Below the pieces are notes generated by a model. That model searched no databases. It had not been told where the DNA came from and worked only from the letters and a program-made list of their open reading frames with translations. Shown here piece by piece: positions 21,217 to 27,107 of a stretch of 64,000 nt of DNA (within the stretch, counting starts at the first letter, position 1; the number at the start of each line of letters is the position of its first letter). Origin of the DNA: Bacteroidota bacterium (GTDB taxonomy: Bacteria > Bacteroidota > Bacteroidia > B-17B0 > Aurantibacillaceae). The stretch is from assembly GCA_016708845.1 (NCBI GenBank), contig JADJFB010000008.1, positions 1 to 64,000 of the forward strand, given 5' to 3'. The position numbers and the translations under genes are program-made.

Positions 21217-22049
21217 TAGATATAATCTACAAAACTACGTTCGAACTTATAAAAATATTTCACTCCTATAAATAGGAATAAAAAAGAAACACAAACTGAT
21301 AAAGAAAAATAATAGATATTGTAAATAGAGTCGCTGCCAAATAAAGCATATTTAAATCCATCAATAGCACCTACCATAGGATTTAAACAAAATAACCAAT
21401 GCAACCAAGCAGGCATTCTATCTAAATAATAAGTTGTATTGAAGATAACTGGAGTAACATACATCCCAAACTGAAGGATAACAGGAACAATAAACTTTAC
21501 ATCTCTAAACTTCACATTAATAGTTGCAAAATAGAGTCCTAATCCTAATCCATTAATTACGGTTAATAAAATAAACAATGGGGCTAATATTATTTGCCAA
21601 TGCAAACTCTGTCCAGAAATAACAAACAAAACAACTAATATGATCAGTGAAATAAAAAAATCGACCAAACACACTAAAATAGTACTTAAAGGGATGATAA
21701 TTTTAGGGAAATAAACCTTGGAAAATAAATTAGAATTTGCAATAATAGAATTACTTACATCATTAAAAACATTTGAAAACAACTGCCACAGCAACATGGC
21801 CGACGCTACATAGACAAAATTAGTGGCTGTATTTTCCGAATTACTAATTTTAGTGGAGATGTAACCAAATACCAAAATACTCATTAAAGGCTTAATTAAA
21901 GCCCACATAATTCCAGCAAAAGCTTGCTTATAACGTACTAAAAAATCTCTTTTAGCTAAATTATTCAGTAAACTTTTATATCTAACGAGATCATTCCATG
22001 AAAAGAATGAACTTAAGTTTGGGTCTATGATTATTTTATCCTTATTCAA
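21216..22049 (-). CDS. wzm: Wzm ABC-2 type polysaccharide export permease
   Basis: 277-residue inner-membrane subunit of the ABC-2 polysaccharide exporter. It shows the LVRYKSLLNNLAKRDFLVRYKQ amphipathic entry, AFAGIMWALIKPLMSILVFGY as first helix, about six hydrophobic segments, and the conserved LNPMVGAIDGFKYAL region between the last helices. It partners with the Wzt ATPase whose start overlaps its stop. It is the first gene of the long minus-strand polysaccharide operon; the ~150 bases upstream separate it from the divergent gene at 22197 and must hold the promoter. Confidence 0.93.
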   Translation of the reverse strand: MNKDKIIIDPNLSSFFSWNDLVRYKSLLNNLAKRDFLVRYKQAFAGIMWALIKPLMSILVFGYISTKISNSENTATNFVYVASAMLLWQLFSNVFNDVSNSIIANSNLFSKVYFPKIIIPLSTILVCLVDFFISLIILVVLFVISGQSLHWQIILAPLFILLTVINGLGLGLYFATINVKFRDVKFIVPVILQFGMYVTPVIFNTTYYLDRMPAWLHWLFCLNPMVGAIDGFKYALFGSDSIYNIYYFSLSVCVSFLFLFIGVKYFYKFERSFVDYI

Positions 22050-22196
22050 TGGTGTATTTAGTAAATGTAACTATAGTATTAAGAAAAATAGCTAACAAAT
22101 AGCAAAGATATTGACTTTATTTGTTTAATAACCACTCTAGAAATTAAATAATTTACTATTTTAGTTTGCCCTTTATTCATAACCTTAAAACTAAAA

Positions 22197-22637
22197 ATGA
22201 TGGATTTAAAAATTGCTCTTTCAAATATTTGCGAACGCTGGAAATACAAAATGGACGAAACATCTCCTGGTGTATATAGACTAGACGTGGCAATGAAACA
22301 AAAAGATGGTTCGATAAGATATCAATATGTATACGCTTGGCTAATTAAGGGGCGTTACATGGGTAAAGACTGTTTCTACTTTAACAGCCGTTGTGGCGAA
22401 TACAATTTAAACTTAAATCTTTATCAAATGATGAAGGAAAGTAGTTATTGTACTTATTGTTCAGTTATTATTACTACTGATAAGCGCAAAGATGGTTCGC
22501 CTTGCGAAACCATTGTTGTTCATGCTATTCAGCCAGTAGAGTTAACTTCTGAAGCGATTTTAAATGAGGTGATTTGGGATATAGCAACCAATGCAGATAT
22601 TATTGAAAAGACCTATTTTGGTGGAGATAACAATTAA
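22197..22637 (+). CDS. Conserved hypothetical protein
   Basis: 146-residue cytosolic-looking protein with no signal peptide or membrane helix. It opens MMDLKIALSNICERWKYKM and includes GVYRLDVAMKQKDGSIRYQY, CYSRCGEYN-like cysteine positions (FNSRCGEYN) and an acidic C terminus (VIWDIATNADIIEKTYF). I do not recognise the family. It is transcribed divergently from wzm and is followed by a strong terminator at 22688. It lies just outside the island boundary, so it is a chromosomal gene. Confidence 0.7.
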   Translation: MMDLKIALSNICERWKYKMDETSPGVYRLDVAMKQKDGSIRYQYVYAWLIKGRYMGKDCFYFNSRCGEYNLNLNLYQMMKESSYCTYCSVIITTDKRKDGSPCETIVVHAIQPVELTSEAILNEVIWDIATNADIIEKTYFGGDNN

Positions 22638-22687
22638 TGATTTATACAAGGATATGTTAATTTAAACAATATCCCACCATCAATTGT

Positions 22688-22720
22688 AAAAAAGCCAACT
22701 GCTATGCATTTGGCTTTTTT
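22688..22720 (+). terminator. Rho-independent terminator after the 22197 gene
   Basis: Stem AAAAAGCCAA paired with TTTGGCTTTTT around a short loop, followed by a T-rich tail. It lies about 50 nt after the stop of the hypothetical gene. Confidence 0.8.
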
Positions 22721-22874
22721 ATTTTCTTTCATGTCATTGAAAACAAGTTCGGGATTAACTCGTTGATCCCTCCAACTTCGAGAGTCATAATGCAAAAGTA
22801 ATTCTGCTGCGCATAATTTCTTTTTTGTTTCCCTATTCGTTCTTTAAAGCAAGCTTTACGAACTCTATGAAAAC

Positions 22875-22901
22875 AAAAAAGGCGCCCTTTGGACGCCTTT
22901 T
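22875..22901 (-). terminator. Hairpin, probable original tRNA-Ser terminator
   Basis: Stem AAAAGGCG (22877-22884) pairs with CGCCTTTT (22894-22901) around CCCTTTGGA. On the minus strand it is followed by TTTTTTGTTTT. It lies just 3' (minus sense) of the left copy of the tRNA end, so it was probably the terminator of tRNA-Ser before island insertion. Confidence 0.65.
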
Positions 22902-22910
22902 GCATTTATC

Positions 22911-22927
22911 GCGGAGAAGGAGGGATT
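22911..22927. repeat. Left attachment repeat (17-bp direct repeat)
   Basis: GCGGAGAAGGAGGGATT is identical to 59843-59859, where it forms the 3' end of tRNA-Ser. It is the duplicated tRNA end expected at the distal side of an element integrated into a tRNA gene. Confidence 0.85.
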
Positions 22928-23158
22928 TGTAACTTTCTCTCTTTCAACGGTTATTCCTATATTACAGAAGGTCTAATTTTTCGGAGCACCGAATTTACTA
23001 CCTCCTATGTATATTCAAACTAAGTTAAAACGTATTACCTCAAATTTAAGCTTAATTTCAATTAAAAACAAATAAACTAGATAGTTATTTGTACTTGTTA
23101 AGTGTTGATTTTATTAACAATAGCGAGTTAATTTTGGTGCCTTATTTTTAGAATTTGA

Positions 23159-23356
23159 CTAAATTATTAAATCTTTTACTTGTTCAATTTTTAATCCTGT
23201 GAATTCGCAAAATTCTTCTACAGAAATAAATTGATGTTCGTTTTTAGAGTATTTTATTTTCATCATTTCTAAAAGCTTTCGGCAATACCTCTCCCCTTTT
23301 CCTGTAACCTTCATAATATCTTTTGGATAAATACATATCCTTTTGGTTGCTATCAT
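23159..23356 (-). CDS. Small HTH-like protein near the left island end
   Basis: 65-residue basic protein with RICIYPKDIMKVTGKGERYC followed by RKLLEMMKIKY and FISVEEFCEFTGLKIEQV, arranged like a winged or simple helix-turn-helix. Similar short proteins are common in Bacteroidota mobile elements (from memory). Being close to attL it might act as a recombination directionality factor or a small regulator, but nothing in the sequence proves this. The upstream DNA has several A/T-rich hexamers and no clear RBS. Confidence 0.6.
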   Translation of the reverse strand: MIATKRICIYPKDIMKVTGKGERYCRKLLEMMKIKYSKNEHQFISVEEFCEFTGLKIEQVKDLII

Positions 23357-23506
23357 ACTCTATCTATGCTTTATCTATAGTTTATTTATCCTTTTACCTG
23401 CCTTTTACTCCCTTTTGTTGCATACAAATATATTTCAAGTTTTTTGAATATAAAACGGCAAAAACAGCATAAAACGAATCAATGCGTATTAAGCGGAACA
23501 CCAGTA

Positions 23507-23537
23507 TTGCCAATGGCTACAAGCTGAAATACTTTTG
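23507..23537 (+). promoter_or_regulatory. Candidate promoter of the unknown five-gene cassette
   Basis: TACTTTTG at 23530-23537 is a perfect TAnnTTTG box. TTG at 23507-23509 lies 20 nt upstream (ATTG instead of TTTG). The expected transcript start near 23544 would give an ~85-nt leader before the ATG at 23630. Confidence 0.4.
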
Positions 23538-23578
23538 TATTGTCAAACAAAATTTATTCGCGATAAAATGATGTTTGA

Positions 23579-23592
23579 TGTGTTGCAACACA
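23579..23592. promoter_or_regulatory. Perfect 14-bp palindrome in the cassette leader
   Basis: TGTGTTGCAACACA is identical to its reverse complement. It lies 38 nt before the ATG at 23630 and downstream of the candidate promoter, a position suited to a repressor or activator dimer site. Confidence 0.4.
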
Positions 23593-23629
23593 AACAATTC
23601 AATTAGTATTAATCTATAAAATTTAAAAA

Positions 23630-24379
23630 ATGGCTCAGCAAAAAGGCATTATAAAGTTAAAAGGGAAAATCGGAGATATTTCCTTTTACAAAACACAAGA
23701 TGGCCATTTGGCTCGTGAAAAAGGAGGCGTTGATGCTTCACGCATCGCAAACGATCCTGCTTTTATTCGAACACGAGAAAATGGCGCTGAATTTGGTTCT
23801 TCTGCCATTTCAGGGAAATTAGTAAGAAGTACCCTAAGAACAATGTTAATGACTGCCTCAGATAATCGTGTGACGGCACGATTAACGAAGTTAATGACGG
23901 ATGTGAAAAATCTCGATGCAACCTCTGTAAGAGGTAAAAGAGCAGTTGGCGTTGCGATAGCGCTTGCGCCTGCAAAAGCATTGTTAAAAGGCTTTAATTT
24001 CAATAATAAGGCTATTTTGGGCAGTATCTTATTTAAACCATTTGTTGTTACTCCTGCAACTGGAGTAATTACCATTAATGGGCTTGTGCCAATAAATGAT
24101 ATTGCGTTTCCCACAGGTGCAACACATATCAATTTAAAAGGCTCATGGGCAAAGGTGGATTTCACAAATAATATTTCAGATGTAAAATTGTCGAACGTAA
24201 TTAATTTGCCAATTAATGCAGTATCTACAAATGTTATTTTAACTCCAACTGCACCGCCAGTTGGTGCAGGAACGAATTTATTTGTTTTACAAATTGAGTT
24301 CTTCCAAATGGTAAATGCAGTACAGTATTCACTAAAAAATGGGGCTTTCAATGCGCTAAGCATTGTGGAAGTGTCCTAA
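23630..24379 (+). CDS. Conserved hypothetical protein, first gene of unknown cassette
   Basis: 249 residues with a basic, highly ordered N terminus: GIIKLKGKIGDISFYKTQDG, LAREKGGVDASRI, DPAFIRTRENGAEFGSSA and SGKLVRSTLRTML. The C-terminal half is beta-rich (GVITINGLVPINDIAFPTGA, VFVLQIEFFQM-like pattern). No signal peptide, membrane helix or enzyme motif is visible. Similar proteins occur as hypotheticals in Bacteroidota (from memory), but I know no function. It is followed by four small genes on the same strand with gaps of 36, 29, 8 and 7 nt, so the five are probably one transcript. A viral or tail-like structural role is possible but unproven. Confidence 0.7.
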   Translation: MAQQKGIIKLKGKIGDISFYKTQDGHLAREKGGVDASRIANDPAFIRTRENGAEFGSSAISGKLVRSTLRTMLMTASDNRVTARLTKLMTDVKNLDATSVRGKRAVGVAIALAPAKALLKGFNFNNKAILGSILFKPFVVTPATGVITINGLVPINDIAFPTGATHINLKGSWAKVDFTNNISDVKLSNVINLPINAVSTNVILTPTAPPVGAGTNLFVLQIEFFQMVNAVQYSLKNGAFNALSIVEVS

Positions 24380-24415
24380 AATCAAAAATTATTAATCATT
24401 AAAAAAAAGAAAACA

Positions 24416-24646
24416 ATGAAACTCATTGACAGATTAAAATCACCAACACCAAGATTTTTTAAAATTTTAAGAAATGTTGGCTTAGGATTGGCCGCCGCAG
24501 GTGGCGTAATTGTGGCATCCCCAATTGCAATTCCTGCCCTTATTGTAACCATAGGTGGTTACTTAATTGTAGCAGGAAGCGTAGCGACTGCAATAAGCCA
24601 AGCCGTAACAACTACTGAAGGTTCGCCAGTAGTAAAAAAAGACTGA
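24416..24646 (+). CDS. Small two-helix membrane protein of unknown cassette
   Basis: 76 residues: a short basic start (MKLIDRLKSPTPRFFKILRN), then GLGLAAAGGVIVASPIAIPA and LIVTIGGYLIVAGSVATAI, two Gly/Ala-rich membrane segments, and a short polar tail (TTEGSPVVKKD). Size and topology resemble phage holin-like or membrane-anchor proteins, but there is no specific family motif. It lies 36 nt after the 249-residue gene and before the LTKAD-motif genes. Confidence 0.6.
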   Translation: MKLIDRLKSPTPRFFKILRNVGLGLAAAGGVIVASPIAIPALIVTIGGYLIVAGSVATAISQAVTTTEGSPVVKKD

Positions 24647-24673
24647 ATCATAACTATTAAAATCATTATCAAA

Positions 24674-25012
24674 ATGACAGAAGAAAGAAATAAAATCGAA
24701 AAAACTCAAACAAAAGTTGAGTTACAAATTATCCCTTGCGAAAAAAATGTAGCAATTGATAAACAAGCAGTAGTATTAAACCACGAAAATCAAGATGATC
24801 CTCCTTGCGGTGGCAAAATCATTTTGAACATCACTTGTGATGGCGCAAAATTAACCAAAGCAGATGCAGGTTATAATTCTGAGCTTACACAAGAGGTGTG
24901 GGTTACAGCAAAAATGACCAAAGCTGATTCGGGCAAAATTACTGACATTGATGTGAATGTTCATGAAAAATGTGGTTCTAAATTAACTAAAGCCGATTCA
25001 GGCAAAAACTAA
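24674..25012 (+). CDS. LTKAD-repeat protein 1 of unknown cassette
   Basis: 112-residue acidic/basic polar protein without signal peptide. The motif (L/M)TKAD(A/S)G occurs three times in the C-terminal half (AKLTKADAGYN, AKMTKADSGKI, SKLTKADSGKN) at 21-23 residue spacing. The last copy, preceded by KCG, forms the C terminus. A DDPPCGGKIILNITCDG segment supplies two further cysteines. The next gene ends with the same KCGSKLTKAD tail. No known domain is recognised. The shared tail suggests a common processing, sorting or partner-binding signal (inference). Confidence 0.6.
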   Translation: MTEERNKIEKTQTKVELQIIPCEKNVAIDKQAVVLNHENQDDPPCGGKIILNITCDGAKLTKADAGYNSELTQEVWVTAKMTKADSGKITDIDVNVHEKCGSKLTKADSGKN

Positions 25013-25020
25013 AACTTAAA

Positions 25021-25290
25021 AAAGTGAGAGAAACAGAAAACAAAGAAACTGCAACTTTAGAAGTTGAAGTTAAAATTAAAGCTTTCGATAAAAAAAGCAG
25101 TCGAATGATTGATGTATTTGATGCAAATGCAAAAGCCATTAAGACAAATAAGCCTGAAAATACAGTTATTATCAAGGATAATATGGAAATTAAAATTGAT
25201 GGTTTCAGAACAGATGAAGGCTTCTCATTTCCGAATGTTTTAGCAAAATGTGGTTCAAAATTAACTAAAGCGGATGCTGGCAAAGCATAA
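25021..25290 (+). CDS. LTKAD-tail protein 2 of unknown cassette
   Basis: About 89 residues, starting with GTG at 25024 (TTAAAAAAGTGAGAG context), so the start is tentative. The body is alternating charged and beta-prone (TATLEVEVKIKAFDKKSSRM, NTVIIKDNMEIKIDGFRTD). It ends KCGSKLTKADAGKA, nearly identical to the tail of the preceding protein although the bodies differ. The cysteine in the tail is shared. Function unknown. Confidence 0.55.
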   Translation, partial: KVRETENKETATLEVEVKIKAFDKKSSRMIDVFDANAKAIKTNKPENTVIIKDNMEIKIDGFRTDEGFSFPNVLAKCGSKLTKADAGKA

Positions 25291-25297
25291 TTAAATT

Positions 25298-25486
25298 ATG
25301 TCAACACACAATAACATAGAAAGCGGAACAATCTTGGGTACTGTTTCCGGAACGGTTTTAACCGTAGCTGTGAACGTGGGTTCATCAGATATATTAAAAA
25401 CAGTTATTCTTGCTTCACTTGGTGCGGTAGTTAGTTTTAGTGTTTCTCTCTTATTGAAGTGGTTGGTTAAAAAAATCAAGGAATAA
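25298..25486 (+). CDS. Small holin-like membrane protein closing the unknown cassette
   Basis: 62 residues with two hydrophobic segments (GTVSGTVLTVAVNVG and KTVILASLGAVVSFSVSLLL) and a basic end (KWLVKKIKE). This arrangement resembles short Bacteroidota phage holins (from memory), but such small proteins are easily misassigned. It starts 7 nt after the LTKAD-tail gene and is followed by a strong terminator at 25507. Confidence 0.6.
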   Translation: MSTHNNIESGTILGTVSGTVLTVAVNVGSSDILKTVILASLGAVVSFSVSLLLKWLVKKIKE

Positions 25487-25506
25487 TTTGTTTTAAAAAT
25501 TCAAGT

Positions 25507-25539
25507 AAATGGTCGCCCCGAATGGAGCGACCATTTTTT
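25507..25539 (+). terminator. Rho-independent terminator after the unknown cassette
   Basis: AAATGGTCGC and GCGACCATTT form a 10-bp stem followed by a T run. It ends the five-gene plus-strand transcript and faces the convergent MerC gene. Confidence 0.85.
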
Positions 25540-25625
25540 GTTATATTTAAATTATTTTAATCTTTATATCAAATTACTTTCTTGAATCACTCTTTAAAGC
25601 TGTCTAGCTTATTTAAGTTTTACCA

Positions 25626-26222
25626 TCAATTACAACAATTACCTTTCCCACCACCCTGAATAGGGGGGCAAGGAACAGAACCATATGAACAATAAACACA
25701 GCAGTCGCCTTGTTTGGGTTTTAATACTTTTTTGCAGTTTTCACATTCGTAGAAGAATTGACAAGCATCCGTTGGCATTGTTTCTTCTTTTTTGTGGCCA
25801 CAGTCAGGGCAAGTGATTGTTGACTTTAGGATTACGCTTTTGTTTTTCATAAGGTTAAATATTTTTGTTTCATAATAATTCATTAGACTGGTTATCATTA
25901 AACCAATCATACCGATATACATAGTATTATTGCTATCCTCATCAAAAAGGTAATTATAGAATATCAATGCGCTACTTAATATTCCTATGATTAAAGTAAT
26001 TACCTTTTTATGGTAGAGATAAGAAAAAACTGCGCCTATAACGGAAAGTATCACTAATGACAAAAATACATACATTGTTATTCCTCCAAATAGTTCAAAA
26101 GAGCCAAATCCTAGCGCTGATAAAGCTATTCCAAATAATGGAAAACAACACGGAGAGGTTAATGCAGTCAAAATAATGCCTACAACCCCTATTCGTTCTA
26201 TTATTGATGTTTTATTTGTCAT
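25626..26222 (-). CDS. MerC-like membrane protein fused to GDCCVxC metal-binding domain
   Basis: 198 residues. The N-terminal ~125 form four membrane helices with the MerC-type metal-binding pair in LTSPCCFPLFG on the first helix. The C-terminal part is a separate cysteine-rich domain: TCPDCGHKKEETMPTDACQF, YECENCKKVLKPKQGDCCVY and CSYGSVPCPPIQ, the GDCCVxC zinc-ribbon-like family. This is likely an inner-membrane mercury or other soft-metal importer/handler with a cytosolic or periplasmic acceptor domain. It overlaps the ArsR gene by 4 nt (ATGA), so it is translationally coupled to its regulator. Confidence 0.88.
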   Translation of the reverse strand: MTNKTSIIERIGVVGIILTALTSPCCFPLFGIALSALGFGSFELFGGITMYVFLSLVILSVIGAVFSYLYHKKVITLIIGILSSALIFYNYLFDEDSNNTMYIGMIGLMITSLMNYYETKIFNLMKNKSVILKSTITCPDCGHKKEETMPTDACQFFYECENCKKVLKPKQGDCCVYCSYGSVPCPPIQGGGKGNCCN

Positions 26223-26587
26223 ACTGTTTCTTTAGCAGTATTTACATACTTGAAAAATGGGCGTAAAATTTTTAAATGTTCTGATTTAAGTGAATAATAA
26301 ATCGTTTGTCCAACTTTACGAGCTTCAATTATATTTCCATCTTTTAGTTTCCGAAGATGCTGTGAAACGGCAGGTATAGTCATTACAAGAATATCACTCA
26401 TATCACAAGGACATAACTCTTTTTCCTCTCCCATCAAATAAAGAATTTTCAACCTTACATCATTTCCTGCAAGAGCAAGAACATTTGATAACTGAAGTAA
26501 TGATTTTTCATTATCTTTTAATTTTTGCTTACACTCCTTTATTTGAATCGGGTCGGCTAAAACACGAATACAAGTATTGCTTTCCAT
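26219..26587 (-). CDS. ArsR/CadC-type metal-sensing repressor
   Basis: Winged-helix repressor that probably controls the MerC fusion. From Met at 26587 it is 122 residues: MESNTCIRVLADPIQIKECK with a CadC-like N-terminal cysteine, GNDVRLKILYLM, the metal motif ELCPCDMSDIL and the recognition helix IPAVSQHLRKLKDG. The frame is open to 26629. I prefer the internal ATG because a perfect promoter (26610-26641) and a palindromic operator (26630-26651) occupy the upstream codons. The metal is probably Hg(II), Cd(II) or Zn(II); sequence alone does not decide. Confidence 0.85.
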   Translation of the reverse strand: MESNTCIRVLADPIQIKECKQKLKDNEKSLLQLSNVLALAGNDVRLKILYLMGEEKELCPCDMSDILVMTIPAVSQHLRKLKDGNIIEARKVGQTIYYSLKSEHLKILRPFFKYVNTAKETV

Positions 26588-26609
26588 ATTATCAATATTA
26601 TTTACGCTA

Positions 26610-26641
26610 CAAACATATAGATATTTCATTATTTAAGCAAA
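26610..26641 (-). promoter_or_regulatory. Promoter of the arsR-merC operon
   Basis: On the minus strand TTTG (complement of 26638-26641), a 20-nt spacer and TATGTTTG (complement of 26610-26617) match the Bacteroidota consensus exactly. The start site would fall just before the internal ATG at 26587. Confidence 0.7.
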
Positions 26642-26651
26642 TACTTAAATA
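26630..26651. promoter_or_regulatory. Candidate ArsR operator
   Basis: A perfect inverted repeat, TATTTAAG and CTTAAATA, with a 6-nt spacer. It overlaps the -33 box of the arsR-merC promoter, the expected layout for autorepression. Confidence 0.65.
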
Positions 26652-26684
26652 CAAAAAAATGGAATGAGCGACATTTTTTATGAA

Positions 26685-27107
26685 TTACTTTTTTAGATAC
26701 TTACTAAATAATGCCTTACGCAATTGCATTAAGTAATTTAATTGTAAATGAAGATTTGATTGCAAAGCCTCAATTTGTGCTAACGATGGCTTTATATCCA
26801 TAAATGAGCGTTCATTTGTATTAATTGAATTAATTGTTTCTTCAATTACATCTACAACATCGCCTAAGCGCACAAACTCAATGGCTGTGCCTTTTAAATA
26901 AGGACGGAACAAACGAAGCTCCCATAAACCTAAAAGCAGAAAATAGAAATACTCTTTTTCATTTTCATCATCTGCTAGAAATACAAATGAATTGCAAACA
27001 TAGTGATTGAATGGTTTGCCAGAATTTAAACCTTTGTTTAAAATAAAGAAGTGAGGTTGATTGTAAACTTTGCCTTGCGTGTGTGTTTTGATTTTTGATT
27101 TTAACAT
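26685..27107 (-). CDS. DUF6943-like hypothetical protein
   Basis: 141 residues from the ATG at 27107 (the frame stays open to 27143). Conserved-looking parts: IKTHTQGKVYNQPHFFILNK, GLNSGKPFNHYVCNSFVFLA, ENEKEYFYFLLLGLWELRLF and LKGTAIEFVRLGDVVDVIEE. Proteins of this kind are frequent in Bacteroidota integrative elements (I recall them as DUF6943) without a known function. No membrane segment or catalytic motif. It is next to the large inverted-repeat region, an association worth noting. Confidence 0.65.
   Translation of the reverse strand: MLKSKIKTHTQGKVYNQPHFFILNKGLNSGKPFNHYVCNSFVFLADDENEKEYFYFLLLGLWELRLFRPYLKGTAIEFVRLGDVVDVIEETINSINTNERSFMDIKPSLAQIEALQSNLHLQLNYLMQLRKALFSKYLKK

Larger units (their letters stand above)
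22638..23158. other. Left island junction, no gene
   Basis: This stretch holds the terminator of the 22197 gene, a second terminator hairpin at 22875-22901, the left 17-bp attachment repeat at 22911-22927, and a 21-bp sequence (22982-23002) that recurs near the right island end at 59723-59743. No plausible coding region was seen. Confidence 0.75.

Noticed and set aside
23686..24363. 225-codon minus-strand frame opposite the first cassette gene
   Set aside because: Shadow frame; the plus-strand protein has the conserved N terminus and an operon context.
24847..25290. LTKAD proteins as definite RiPP precursors (graspetide type)
   Set aside because: The repeated Thr, Lys and Asp are suggestive, but no ATP-grasp or other maturation enzyme is nearby, so it stays a hypothesis.
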